Source: Psychroflexus lacisalsi (GTDB taxonomy: Bacteria > Bacteroidota > Bacteroidia > Flavobacteriales > Flavobacteriaceae). Taken from it: 64,000 nucleotides of DNA. The translations under genes were made by a program, and so were the position numbers. This document shows positions 32,576 through 41,499 of this stretch, in pieces. The notes beneath the pieces were generated by a model, which was not told the origin of the DNA, did not search any database, and saw nothing but the letters and a program-made list of their open reading frames with translations. Position 1 is the stretch's first letter, and every line of letters begins with the position of its first letter. The DNA is taken from assembly GCF_020164495.1 (NCBI RefSeq), contig NZ_JAIQYZ010000001.1, positions 1 through 64,000 of the forward strand, read 5' to 3'.

Positions 32576-32625
32576 TGGCAGATTTACTTTAAATCTATAA
32601 CTTAATCCCTATAAAAAAGGAAAAG

Positions 32626-33255
32626 TTGCAAAACGAAATTAACATAATCATTGTTGAAGATGATCCTGCGGTTTTAGATAGTTTAGTGACTTTTTTTGGG
32701 TTACATCAATCTGTTCAGGTTTTGAAAACATTTGGAAGCACTGAAGATTTTTCAGGCTGGCTTAAAGATGAAATTAAAACCGAATTTATTTTACTTCTTG
32801 ACATTCAACTTCCTGGTAAAAGCGGTGTGGAAGCATTGCCAGAAATTAAAATACTGAAGCCCGATCTAGACGTGATCATCCTTACCACTTTTGAAGAAAC
32901 CGACATGATTTTTAAAGCTCTAAGTGCCGGCGCTTGCTCTTATGTTTCCAAACGCAGTTCACTAGATAAAATAATAGAGGCGGTTGAGGTAGTTGCTGAT
33001 GGTGGCTCGTATATGTCACCAGCCATCGCCAGAAAAATTGCTGATTTTTATGCTCCCAAAAAACTTCATCAGCTTACTAAAAGACAATTGGATATTGTGA
33101 ACGGCATTGTCAACGGTAGAAGTTATAAAATGATTGCTTCAGATTTGTTTATTTCCCTGGATACTGTAAGGAGTCACATTAAGAATATTTATAACACCTT
33201 AGAAATAAATTCTAAAGCCGAATTGATCAGGAAATCTTATGATAAAGAATTATAG
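32626..33255 (+). CDS. NarL/FixJ-family response regulator
   Basis: 209 residues with a TTG start. The receiver domain (5-125) has the acidic pocket E11-D12-D13, phospho-accepting Asp59 in LLLDIQLPG, Thr87 in ILTTFEE and Lys109 in YVSKR. The LuxR-type DNA-binding domain is at about 145-205 (LTKRQLDIVNGIVNGRSYKMIASDLFISLDTVRSHIKNIYNTL). It is the partner of the upstream kinase and the natural candidate to bind the three ACAT-N4-ATGT palindromes, since NarL/FixJ dimers bind short inverted repeats. Confidence 0.93.
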   Translation: MQNEINIIIVEDDPAVLDSLVTFFGLHQSVQVLKTFGSTEDFSGWLKDEIKTEFILLLDIQLPGKSGVEALPEIKILKPDLDVIILTTFEETDMIFKALSAGACSYVSKRSSLDKIIEAVEVVADGGSYMSPAIARKIADFYAPKKLHQLTKRQLDIVNGIVNGRSYKMIASDLFISLDTVRSHIKNIYNTLEINSKAELIRKSYDKEL

Positions 33256-33331
33256 GATTTCGATAGTATATTACTTCAAATTATAGGTTTTTAAACTCTA
33301 GAAACTATTGAAAAGTTATTCATTCCAGCAG

Positions 33332-33363
33332 AATTTTACCAAAGATTTAAAAGCCATTAGAGC
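33332..33363. repeat. 32-bp dispersed repeat, copy 2
   Basis: 30 of 32 positions match 17954-17985; both copies are in the same orientation and lie shortly after a gene's stop codon. Confidence 0.7.
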
Positions 33364-33411
33364 TAAGAAGAAACTCAAAAGCATTTATTTTGAAATACCT
33401 TAAAACTGGCT

Positions 33412-34320
33412 ATGCTTAAAATTGCGTTTCATCCTATTTACAAACATCCCTTGCCCGAGGGTCATCGCTTTCCGATGGAGAAATACGATTTGTTACCTAA
33501 GCAATTGCTTCACGAAGGAACCTGTGAGCAAGAAAATTTTTTTCAGCCCGAGGTTAAGGAAGACAATGAGAAATACATACGGTCGGTACATACATCTGAA
33601 TACCTCAAAGAATTGTACAGCATTACCATTGAGCCTAGAAAAGCTAGAAAAATAGGATTTCCACTTTCGGAAGTCTTGGTGGAACGCGAACGCATCATTA
33701 CCGATGGCACCATCAAAGCCTGCAATTTTGCATTAGAACATGGTGTGGCAATGAATATTGCTGGCGGTACGCATCACGCCTATTCCGATCACGGTGAAGC
33801 CTTTTGTATGCTGAACGATCAGGCGATTGGCGCGCAGTATTTACTTCAGAATAAATTAGCGAAACAGATCCTTGTAGTCGACCTCGATGTACACCAGGGC
33901 AACGGGACGGCAGAGATTTTTCAAAATGACGATCGGGTATTTACCTTCTCCATGCACGGCAAAAGCAATTACCCGTTCAAAAAAGAAGTGTCCGATTTGG
34001 ATATCCCTTTGGAAAATGACTGTGGTGATGAGGTTTATCTCAAAACTTTAAAAAATACTTTGCCAAATCTGATCGATCGAGTAAAACCAGATTTTATATT
34101 CTTTCTTTCTGGTGTTGACATTTTGAGTACCGATAAATTGGGAAAATTAGGTTGTACTGTGGAAGGCTGCAAAAAAAGAGATGAATTTGTGTTTGAACAA
34201 TGCCTCAACTATGAGATTCCTGTTGAAGTAAGTATGGGAGGCGGTTATTCCAAAGACATCAAAACAATCATCGATGCTCATGCCAATACCTACAGGACGG
34301 CTCAACTGATGTACTTTTAG
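33412..34320 (+). CDS. histone deacetylase-superfamily protein
   Basis: 302 residues, the size of class IV-type or acetoin-utilisation-type bacterial deacetylases. The zinc and proton-relay residues are visible: GGTHHAYSDHGEAFCMLND (tandem His), VVDLDVHQGNGT (Asp and His zinc ligands), and the C-terminal SGVDILSTDKLGKLG with the third Asp. It starts FHPIYKHPLPEGHRFPMEKYDLL. It probably removes acyl groups from proteins or small amides. Single gene. Confidence 0.9.
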   Translation: MLKIAFHPIYKHPLPEGHRFPMEKYDLLPKQLLHEGTCEQENFFQPEVKEDNEKYIRSVHTSEYLKELYSITIEPRKARKIGFPLSEVLVERERIITDGTIKACNFALEHGVAMNIAGGTHHAYSDHGEAFCMLNDQAIGAQYLLQNKLAKQILVVDLDVHQGNGTAEIFQNDDRVFTFSMHGKSNYPFKKEVSDLDIPLENDCGDEVYLKTLKNTLPNLIDRVKPDFIFFLSGVDILSTDKLGKLGCTVEGCKKRDEFVFEQCLNYEIPVEVSMGGGYSKDIKTIIDAHANTYRTAQLMYF

Positions 34321-34392
34321 TTTGTAGACAAGAGTCGGAAGGCAAGTAAACAATTACCAATTAATAATTTTTAATTCAAAATTAAAGATCAT

Positions 34393-34863
34393 CTATTTAT
34401 GCTTCCAGCTGAATCCTTTCAGCATAAGTGCCGTTCTCAAAATATCTTTCTGACTCACAATGCCTATAATTTTTCCATCTTCTACGACAGGAAAACGTCG
34501 CCTTTTAGATTTTAAAAACAATTGCGCAGCGTCAAAAAGATTTATATCAGGTGACATCACATCGACTTCTTTGGACATGTACTTTTCCACACTCGTGTCT
34601 TCCATGGGCATATTGTAATACCGGCTTTCAGAAATTTGCTTAACGCAATCGCCTTCAGAAATAATCCCAATGACTCGTTTTTGGTCATCGACCACTGGGC
34701 CGCCAGATATTCTGAATTTGATTAGCATATCCACAACTTCAATGATACTTTGATTCTTTTTGAAAAGAATCATGCTTTGAGACATACAATCCCTAACGGT
34801 AATTTTTTCTGCTTGCACATTGGCTTCACCCACTTGCTTACCTTGAAAACTTTTAATGCCCAT
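34393..34863 (-). CDS. two-CBS-domain protein
   Basis: 156 residues made of a CBS pair: domain 1 at about 22-80 (VRDCMSQSMILFKKNQSIIEVVDMLIKFRISGGPVVDDQKRVIGIISEGD) and domain 2 at about 93-148 (YMSKEVDVMSPDINLFDAAQLFLKSKRRRFPVVEDGKIIGIVSQKDI). No enzyme or transporter part is attached. Such stand-alone CBS proteins usually bind adenine nucleotides and act as sensors. Partner unknown; it is not in an obvious operon. Confidence 0.9.
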   Translation of the reverse strand: MGIKSFQGKQVGEANVQAEKITVRDCMSQSMILFKKNQSIIEVVDMLIKFRISGGPVVDDQKRVIGIISEGDCVKQISESRYYNMPMEDTSVEKYMSKEVDVMSPDINLFDAAQLFLKSKRRRFPVVEDGKIIGIVSQKDILRTALMLKGFSWKHK

Positions 34864-35016
34864 GACTTTTAATTTGACATCAAATTAAGCATTAAAATAA
34901 TGATATTTTAATTTTGAAGGTTAAAAAATGATTTTGTGATAAGTATTATAGATAAATGCTGATTTTAATCTTGATAGATTTAACAGAAATCTTAGTACAT
35001 AGATGTCAAAAACACT

Positions 35017-36597
35017 CTATTTTCTCCCCGGTTGCTTGATTTCATAACCAGACTTTGCCTTGTCTTCTTTTACCATTTGCTTTACATCTTCCAATAATTG
35101 TTGAGCATCGTAGATAATTCCATCTTTGATGGTGTACTTCACACCGCCCACTCGGGTGACTTCATTTTCTTCAGTCAATTTGATGGCGCCCGTTCCGTAA
35201 AGGACTTTCAGGTTTTCCAAAGGATTTTCTTCAACGATCACAAAATCGGCTAGTTTTCCCACTTCAACCGTCCCGATTTTATCTTCCATACCAAGTGCTT
35301 CTGCACCGTTGAGCGTCGCAGACATCATAATTTCTAAAGGATGAAATCCAGCTTCTCTCAACAATTCCAGTTCGCGGACATAAGCAAAACCGTAAAGTTG
35401 AAATATAAATCCAGAATCAGATCCTGTAGTGACTCGGCCACCTCTGTTTTTGTATTCGTTGACAAAGGTCATCCATAGATCGTAGTTTTTTCTCCAAGTC
35501 GTTTCTTCTTCAGTTCCCCAATAATGCCAATGCGAGCCGTGCGAAATTTTACTTGGCTGGTAGAATTCCCAAAGCGAAGGCAAAGTGTATTCCTCATGCC
35601 ATTCTGCTCGGCTGGTTCTCATCAAATCCCGGTTAGCTTCATAAATATTAAATGTAGGATCTATGGTAAAATCAAGTTCCAGCAACTCATTCATGACCTC
35701 GTTCCATTTGTCGGAATATGGTGGAGCCGCTTGCTCCCACAATTTACCCGCACCTGCAAATCGGTCTTGCTCATTGTTATAATTGTAATCCAATTTATAA
35801 TGCTGAACAGTTCTGTCTGTAAACAAAGCCTCTGGTAAGCCATACCAATGTTCCATGCTAGTAAGTCCAGCTCTCGCAGAATTTAGTACATTCCATCGTG
35901 CAACGTTCATTTGAGCATGGTGCATGGCCGAACGCAATCCCAACCTTTTATTTTCCTCAAGTGCAGTCTGCATAATTTCTGGTCTTGCGCCAAAAAATTT
36001 GATGCCATCCGCTCCTTTTTCAGCATTTGCTTTCACCCATTTTTTTGCCATTTCTGGAGAACTAATTTCAGTTTTACTTCCTTGTCCAAAAGCCGTGTAA
36101 GCCAAAATTCTGGGAGCCGTGATTTCGTTTTTAGCAGATTTATTTTTGTGTTCCAGCACCCAGTCCAGTCCATTACCAGCCGATGGATCTCGTATAGTGG
36201 TAATTCCGTGTCCCATCCAAAGCTTGAAAACATACTCGGCTGGAGTCCCCTGAGCTTCTCCACCAATATGACCGTGCATATCTACAAAACCTGGCATCAG
36301 ATACATCCCGGAAGCATCGAGTTCTTTGCCGCCAGATTTGAGCTGAGGTCTATTGCTTTCTTTTATCTCTACCCCAGGATATCCCACGGTTTTAATTTCA
36401 GTAATTTTATTTTGCTCCACCACAATATCTACTGGTCCCGTGGGTGGTGCACCATTTCCATTGATTAGCGTAACTCCGCGTATAATCAGTTGTGACCATG
36501 GGCCTTCTCCTTCAGTTCTTTCTGGAGCACTTTCGATTTGTGACCAAGCCGTAACTTGAATTAACAACACACACAGAGATAATAATAGCTTCTTCAT
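35017..36597 (-). CDS. exported metal-dependent amidohydrolase
   Basis: 526 residues with a signal peptide (LLLSLCVLLIQVTAWSQ). The amidohydrolase beta-barrel motif is MPGFVDMHGHIGG (HxH metal ligands, about 103-108), with later ligands in SAMHHAQMN and SMEHWYG, and Asp in TTGSDSGF. The C-terminal small beta-domain LADFVIVEENPLENLKVL closes the fold. Members of this group act on peptides, imides or cyclic amides; periplasmic location suggests peptide or xenobiotic breakdown. Single gene with about 250 bases upstream, divergent from the ABC exporter. Confidence 0.9.
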   Translation of the reverse strand: MKKLLLSLCVLLIQVTAWSQIESAPERTEGEGPWSQLIIRGVTLINGNGAPPTGPVDIVVEQNKITEIKTVGYPGVEIKESNRPQLKSGGKELDASGMYLMPGFVDMHGHIGGEAQGTPAEYVFKLWMGHGITTIRDPSAGNGLDWVLEHKNKSAKNEITAPRILAYTAFGQGSKTEISSPEMAKKWVKANAEKGADGIKFFGARPEIMQTALEENKRLGLRSAMHHAQMNVARWNVLNSARAGLTSMEHWYGLPEALFTDRTVQHYKLDYNYNNEQDRFAGAGKLWEQAAPPYSDKWNEVMNELLELDFTIDPTFNIYEANRDLMRTSRAEWHEEYTLPSLWEFYQPSKISHGSHWHYWGTEEETTWRKNYDLWMTFVNEYKNRGGRVTTGSDSGFIFQLYGFAYVRELELLREAGFHPLEIMMSATLNGAEALGMEDKIGTVEVGKLADFVIVEENPLENLKVLYGTGAIKLTEENEVTRVGGVKYTIKDGIIYDAQQLLEDVKQMVKEDKAKSGYEIKQPGRK

Positions 36598-36815
36598 AAT
36601 TCATTTTTTTAAAAAAATAAAGGTAAGAAAGTTTACGAGCACGATTACTGTCTTCTCACTTAGTGATCATCTTTGATGTTGAATCCTTATTAAATCACAA
36701 ATTGAACTAACTATTCGTCCTATTTCTTTTGAACTTAATACTGCTGACTTAAAGGTTTTGCGATAATTTTTAAGACATTTAAGTTAAGTTAATAGATTAG
36801 TAATGAGCTTGAAGT

Positions 36816-36823
36816 TAACTTTG
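36816..36823 (+). promoter_or_regulatory. promoter -7 element of the ABC exporter
   Basis: TAACTTTG fits the TAnnTTTG consensus and lies 30 bases before the ATG at 36853. Confidence 0.5.
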
Positions 36824-36852
36824 CAGCTTTATAAAAGAAGAAAATTTTTAGA

Positions 36853-38631
36853 ATGGCTAAGAGAAAAAAGGAATCTGACCTTCCCAAAGTAAAGTTGAAT
36901 AAAGAAAACCTTAAAAAATCTTTACGCCTTTTTTCCTACATCGGACCCCACAAATGGAAGTTAATCATCGGTATGATTTTCCTGGGATTCACAGGTCTTA
37001 CAGCTTTGCTCTTCCCAAAACTGATGGGCGATCTCATCGAGACTGCAGATTTCAATGCCGATGAGATCAATAGAATGGGACTTATTTTGCTAGGACTCTT
37101 TACAGCTCAAGCTGTGTTTTCCTTCTTCCGAGTAGTTCTATTTGTGAATGTGACGGAGAATATGCTTTCTGCCATCAGACAAGATACTTACAACACCTTG
37201 GTAAAAATGCCAATGCAATTCTTTTCTTCTAGAAGAGTCAGCGAATTGAATAGTCGCGTGGCCGCCGATATCTCCCAAATTCAAGATACGTTTACCACAG
37301 GCATTGCTGAATTTTTAAGGCAAATGATTATTGTCATTGGTGGAATCACGGCTTTGTTTTTTACGTCAGTAAAATTGTCTCTCTTGATGTTGGCTACCAT
37401 TCCCATCTTCGCTATAGTCGCTGTGTTTTTTGGGAAATTCATCAAAAAATTATCTAAGGAAGCTCAGGATAAAGTAGCCGATTCCAATACCATCGTAGGG
37501 GAAAGTTTACAAGGCATTGCCAATGTAAAAGCCTTTACCAACGAAGCTTTTGAAATGCTGAGGTACAAATTTGCTGTCAACGATATCAAGAAAATTGCCA
37601 TCAAAGGAGGATTAGCGCGTGGCGCTTTTTCATCATTTATCATTTTCTGTATTTTCGGGGCTATCGTACTTTTAGTGTGGTATGCTGTCAAACTTCAGAA
37701 TATTGGTGAATTGACCCAGTCTGAATTGATCACTTTTATTCTTTATACGATATTCGTTGGTGCATCTATTGGGGGATTACCAATCCAATACGCGCAAATT
37801 CAAAAAGCGATAGGCGCTACAGAACGTGTTTTTGATTTGATAGACGAAGAGCCTGAAGTGATTATAGAAAACTCAACACCTCAACCTATTCACGGTAAAC
37901 TGAGTTTCAAGAATTTAAAATTTGCCTATCCTACCCGACCAGAACTCACGGTATTAAAAAACATAAGCTTTGAGGCCAAAGAAGGCGAAACTGTTGCTAT
38001 AGTTGGCCCTAGTGGTGCGGGAAAATCTACTATTGCGTCATTGATTTTAAGATTTTACGAGCCTCAGGATGGACAGATGTTACTTGATGATGTACCAGCT
38101 TCAGAATTTACATTGCACGATTTAAGAAGCCAGATGGCGATTGTTCCTCAAGATATTTTACTCTTTGGCGGCACGATAAAAGAAAATATTGCTTATGGAA
38201 AACCTGAAGCAACTCATGAAGAAATATTGGAAGCAGCCAAAAAAGCCAATGCTCACGACTTTATCATGTCTTTTCCAGAGCAGTACGAAACCATTGTTGG
38301 TGAACGTGGCGTTCAACTTTCTGGAGGACAGCGTCAGCGTGTGGCGATTGCCAGGGCAGTGTTGAAAAACCCTGTGATTTTGATTCTCGACGAAGCGACG
38401 AGCTCACTGGATTCAGAATCTGAAAAATTAGTCCAGGAGGCTTTAGATAAGTTGATGAAAGGCAGAACTTCTTTTGTAATTGCTCATCGTTTATCCACCA
38501 TTAAAAATGCAGAGCAGATTTTAGTTTTAGAAGACGGAGAGATTATTGAAAAAGGAACTCACGCTGATCTTTTAGAAAAAGAAAATGGATTGTACCATAA
38601 ATTGATTCAGTTGCAAATGGAGCTCAACTAA
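36853..38631 (+). CDS. ABC exporter, fused membrane and ATPase domains
   Basis: 592 residues, a half-size exporter that works as a homodimer (MsbA/BmrA type). Six transmembrane helices lie in 1-320. The ATPase domain has Walker A GPSGAGKST at about 385-393, the Q-loop IVPQDILLFGG, signature LSGGQRQR at about 489, Walker B VILILDEATSSLD at about 505-517 and the H-loop in IAHRLST. The substrate cannot be deduced; lipids, drugs and peptides are all handled by this family. It lies 140 bases before serA on the same strand. Confidence 0.95.
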   Translation: MAKRKKESDLPKVKLNKENLKKSLRLFSYIGPHKWKLIIGMIFLGFTGLTALLFPKLMGDLIETADFNADEINRMGLILLGLFTAQAVFSFFRVVLFVNVTENMLSAIRQDTYNTLVKMPMQFFSSRRVSELNSRVAADISQIQDTFTTGIAEFLRQMIIVIGGITALFFTSVKLSLLMLATIPIFAIVAVFFGKFIKKLSKEAQDKVADSNTIVGESLQGIANVKAFTNEAFEMLRYKFAVNDIKKIAIKGGLARGAFSSFIIFCIFGAIVLLVWYAVKLQNIGELTQSELITFILYTIFVGASIGGLPIQYAQIQKAIGATERVFDLIDEEPEVIIENSTPQPIHGKLSFKNLKFAYPTRPELTVLKNISFEAKEGETVAIVGPSGAGKSTIASLILRFYEPQDGQMLLDDVPASEFTLHDLRSQMAIVPQDILLFGGTIKENIAYGKPEATHEEILEAAKKANAHDFIMSFPEQYETIVGERGVQLSGGQRQRVAIARAVLKNPVILILDEATSSLDSESEKLVQEALDKLMKGRTSFVIAHRLSTIKNAEQILVLEDGEIIEKGTHADLLEKENGLYHKLIQLQMELN

Positions 38632-38772
38632 TTTTAAATGTACTCAGTCATTAATAGGAATTCAAATCAAAATTCTAACTGGATTAAATTCAGAAAAAAA
38701 TCACTGCAACAAAGTATTGCCTTAATGTAATTTAATAATTTAGAATCTTTTAATTATCAATACACAATCACT

Positions 38773-40008
38773 ATGTCACCACTTAAAACGTCTTTTCCGA
38801 AAGGTAAAATGAAAATTGTTCTTTTGGAAAGTATAAGTCAATCGGCTGTAGAATCTTTCAAAAAAGCTGGTTATACCCAAATCGAACAGTATCCTGGTGC
38901 TTTATCTGGTGAAGAATTGGACGAAGTTTTGAAGGACGCAAAAGTGGTTTGTGTGAGATCTAAAACTCAATTGACGGAAGAGGTTATTCAAAAAGCTAAA
39001 AAGTTAGTCGCTATTGGTTGTTTTTGTATTGGAACCAATCAAGTAGATCTGGACGCGGCTAATAAAGCTGGCGTTTGTGTCTTCAATGCGCCGTTTAGCA
39101 ACACGCGTTCTGTGGCAGAACTTGTCATTGCTTCAGCTATCATGTTAATAAGACGTATTCCAGACAAAGACAAAGCGGCTCACGCTGGAGAATGGGACAA
39201 AGATTCTACCAATGCCCACGAAATTCGGGGTAAGAAACTTGGCGTTGTGGGCTATGGCCATATTGGTTCTCAGGTTTCTATATTGGCCGAAGCTATGGGA
39301 TTGAAGGTGTTTTATTATGATGTTGAAAATAAATTGCCACTGGGCAATGCAGAAGAAGTTGATGATCTCAAAAATCTAATCGAAGATTGTGATTTGATTA
39401 CACTTCATGTCCCGGGAACAAACGGAACCAAAAACCTTTTTGATAAACAAGTGCTGAGTTGGTTTACCAAGGGACAGATGTTGATCAATATGAGCCGGGG
39501 AGATGTTGTGGATATTGAAGCTTTGAAAACAGCTTTGGAAGATGGACGAATTGGCGGAGCAGCATTAGATGTTTTTCCCGAAGAACCAAAGAACAAAGCC
39601 GAAAAGTTCACTTCACCACTTCAGAATATTTCTAATGTCATTCTGACTCCACATATTGGTGGCTCTACAGAAGAAGCTCAATGGAATATTGGCATTGATG
39701 TATCTGGTAAGCTCATTAAATACATAGAAAGTGGTTCAAGCATTGGTAGCCATTCCATTCCGGAACTGTCCTTACCAAAAATGGAAGACACACATAGAAT
39801 TCTTCACATTCATAAAAATGTTTCTGGGGTTCTTTCTGAAATTAACTCCAAGATTTCAAAGCTAGATGTAAACATCCTGGGACAGTATCTGAGCACCAAT
39901 ATGGATGTAGGTTATGTAGTGTTGGATATTGCTAAAAACGACTCTCTGGACACCTCAAAGGAACTTAAGCAAATAGAAAATACCATAAAAGTAAGGATAC
40001 TCTATTAG
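38773..40008 (+). CDS. serA: D-3-phosphoglycerate dehydrogenase
   Basis: 411 residues, close to the Escherichia coli enzyme in size. It catalyses the first step of serine synthesis, oxidation of 3-phosphoglycerate with NAD. Evidence: substrate-domain start KIVLLESISQSAVESFKKAGY; the NAD loop GVVGYGHIGSQVSILAEAMGL; catalytic Arg in MSRGDVVD, Glu in DVFPEEP and His in TPHIGGST. The C-terminal ACT domain (about 340-411, HRILHIHKNVSGVLSEINSKIS) is the serine-feedback site of this subtype. The first 12 residues could be trimmed to the ATG before KIVLLES. Confidence 0.94.
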   Translation: MSPLKTSFPKGKMKIVLLESISQSAVESFKKAGYTQIEQYPGALSGEELDEVLKDAKVVCVRSKTQLTEEVIQKAKKLVAIGCFCIGTNQVDLDAANKAGVCVFNAPFSNTRSVAELVIASAIMLIRRIPDKDKAAHAGEWDKDSTNAHEIRGKKLGVVGYGHIGSQVSILAEAMGLKVFYYDVENKLPLGNAEEVDDLKNLIEDCDLITLHVPGTNGTKNLFDKQVLSWFTKGQMLINMSRGDVVDIEALKTALEDGRIGGAALDVFPEEPKNKAEKFTSPLQNISNVILTPHIGGSTEEAQWNIGIDVSGKLIKYIESGSSIGSHSIPELSLPKMEDTHRILHIHKNVSGVLSEINSKISKLDVNILGQYLSTNMDVGYVVLDIAKNDSLDTSKELKQIENTIKVRILY

Positions 40009-40023
40009 TAAAAATGTTTTACT
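40007..40023. terminator. short hairpin between convergent genes
   Basis: AGTAAAA and TTTTACT enclose ATG, starting within the serA stop codon and lying in the 21-base gap to the converging gene. It may serve both strands, although it is weak. Confidence 0.35.
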
Positions 40024-40029
40024 GAATAC

Positions 40030-40671
40030 TCATCTGGTTTTTAACCAGCCTGTAATACTTAGTCGTTCCTCCTTAAGGACTTCTTTTACTTCATGTTCAA
40101 GAACTTGACTTTCAAAAATGACAACTCTTCCTGGTAGAGGATATATTGTGATTCTTTCTTTTCCTTTTGGATATAAGACTAATTCTCCTCCATTTGTCGT
40201 TTTCCAGGAATTATCGTTGAGATAGCAAACCATAGAAAGTTTGCGTCTATCATCATTTTGAAAAGTATCTATATGCTTTTGATAAAAGGTGCCCTTGGGA
40301 TACATCGCATAATGAAACTCTTGGTGAAGAAGACCCATAAAACAAGTTCTGTTCAAATAGTCTTTAAAATGATGTATCTGTTTGAAAAAACACTTTTCTA
40401 CTGAATTTGCCTTGAGTTCATCTATCCATTGGATATAATCTCCTCGGATATTTTTTTCAATCGATTCATTCAACTTATTACCAATAGCAGCCTTTTTAAG
40501 ATCGCTTTGATTGTATAAAGCTTTAAGGTCAATTCTTAAAAGATCTACTAGAGACTCTTCAAAAAAAGTGTCACAAATAGAAAACCCTTGCTCTAAAATA
40601 TCAGAAATAATGAGTTCATAAAAAGGATTTTCTTCTGAAGAAATGGCCTCTGTCAAAAGTGTTTTAGTCAT
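40030..40671 (-). CDS. 2-oxoglutarate/Fe(II)-dependent oxygenase, prolyl-hydroxylase type
   Basis: 213 residues. The double-stranded beta-helix core shows HYAMYPKGTFYQKHIDTFQN, giving the HxD iron ligands, then LSMVCYLNDNSWKTTNGGELVLYP. The distal iron His is in VLEHEVKEVL and the 2-oxoglutarate-binding Arg in LSITGWL. This is the prolyl 4-hydroxylase-like (P4Hc) subfamily of bacterial SM-20 type; likely substrate is a ribosomal or translation protein, but this is inference. Converges with serA. Confidence 0.88.
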   Translation of the reverse strand: MTKTLLTEAISSEENPFYELIISDILEQGFSICDTFFEESLVDLLRIDLKALYNQSDLKKAAIGNKLNESIEKNIRGDYIQWIDELKANSVEKCFFKQIHHFKDYLNRTCFMGLLHQEFHYAMYPKGTFYQKHIDTFQNDDRRKLSMVCYLNDNSWKTTNGGELVLYPKGKERITIYPLPGRVVIFESQVLEHEVKEVLKEERLSITGWLKTR

Positions 40672-41021
40672 CTAAAATCATCAAAATATAATTTTTCAAA
40701 TTTAGCTTTTAATACTATAAGCTGTTTTAATTTTTTAATTCTTCACTGAGGATTCTATTACTAAATTTTCGTGGTTAAAATTCAAAATCTGTTTCCAAGG
40801 GAAATCAATTAAGCTCGTTTCGAGGGAGTTCACTTCACTCGTAAAAATATCTTTTATAACTCTTGGTCATCAATCTTTTGTTTTTGTTCACCTTTTAGTT
40901 AAGACAAAATGGTTAGAGGGTGTGTTGGATCATTTTGACAGAATCATTGAGTCAAACATATTTGAAGTTTTAGTATCAAAAATGAATGTAACCTCTCAAC
41001 CTTATAATTTTATAATTCCAG
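40672..41021. other. 350-base intergenic region without recognisable gene
   Basis: This space separates the divergent oxygenase and QueD-like genes. It is AT-rich, with no frame that reads like protein. Apart from the QueD promoter at its right end I see no structured element. Confidence 0.6.
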
Positions 41022-41029
41022 TATCTTTG
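41022..41029 (+). promoter_or_regulatory. promoter -7 element of the QueD-like gene
   Basis: TATCTTTG, a perfect TAnnTTTG match, lies 18 bases before the ATG at 41047. Confidence 0.6.
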
Positions 41030-41046
41030 CAGTAATATTTGAGATT

Positions 41047-41499
41047 ATGGCAAAAATTAGAATTACCAAGCAATTTACGTTCGAAACCGCTCACGCTCTC
41101 TACGGTTACGACGGGAAATGCAAAAATGTCCACGGGCATAGTTACAGTCTGGACGTCACCGTTATAGGGAATCCTATAACTGACATGAGCAACGTCAAGT
41201 GTGGGATGGTGATTGACTTTGGCGATCTCAAACGAATTGTGAAGAACGAGGTTGTAGATGTTATGGATCACGCTATTCTACTCAATAGAAATACGCCGCA
41301 TATTGAACTCGCAGAGTATTTAAAATCTTCCGGACATAATGTTGTTCTTGTAGATTACCAACCCACAAGTGAAAATATGATAGCTGATTTTGCTGAAAAA
41401 ATTTCAAAAAAGTTGGCTAAAGACATTACGCTACATTCCCTAAAACTTAGAGAAACCGGAACTGCTTTTGCAGAATGGTATGCCAGTGATAATAGCTAA
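41047..41499 (+). CDS. queD: 6-pyruvoyl-tetrahydropterin synthase / 6-carboxytetrahydropterin synthase
   Basis: 150 residues of the T-fold PTPS family. The zinc ligands are His in FETAHALYG and the HGHSY pair; the catalytic Cys is in CKNVHGHS; VIDFGDLKRIV and LDHAILLN-like MDHAILLN follow; the closing Glu is in LRETGTAFAEW. In bacteria this family usually makes 6-carboxytetrahydropterin for queuosine, hence the symbol, though pterin synthesis is possible. Its stop overlaps that of the convergent penicillin-binding protein by 4 bases. Confidence 0.88.
   Translation: MAKIRITKQFTFETAHALYGYDGKCKNVHGHSYSLDVTVIGNPITDMSNVKCGMVIDFGDLKRIVKNEVVDVMDHAILLNRNTPHIELAEYLKSSGHNVVLVDYQPTSENMIADFAEKISKKLAKDITLHSLKLRETGTAFAEWYASDNS

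Noticed and set aside
29551-33255. Polysaccharide-utilisation locus around the propeller kinase
   Set aside because: No SusC/SusD pair, glycoside hydrolase or lyase is encoded nearby, and kinase and regulator are separate proteins rather than a hybrid.
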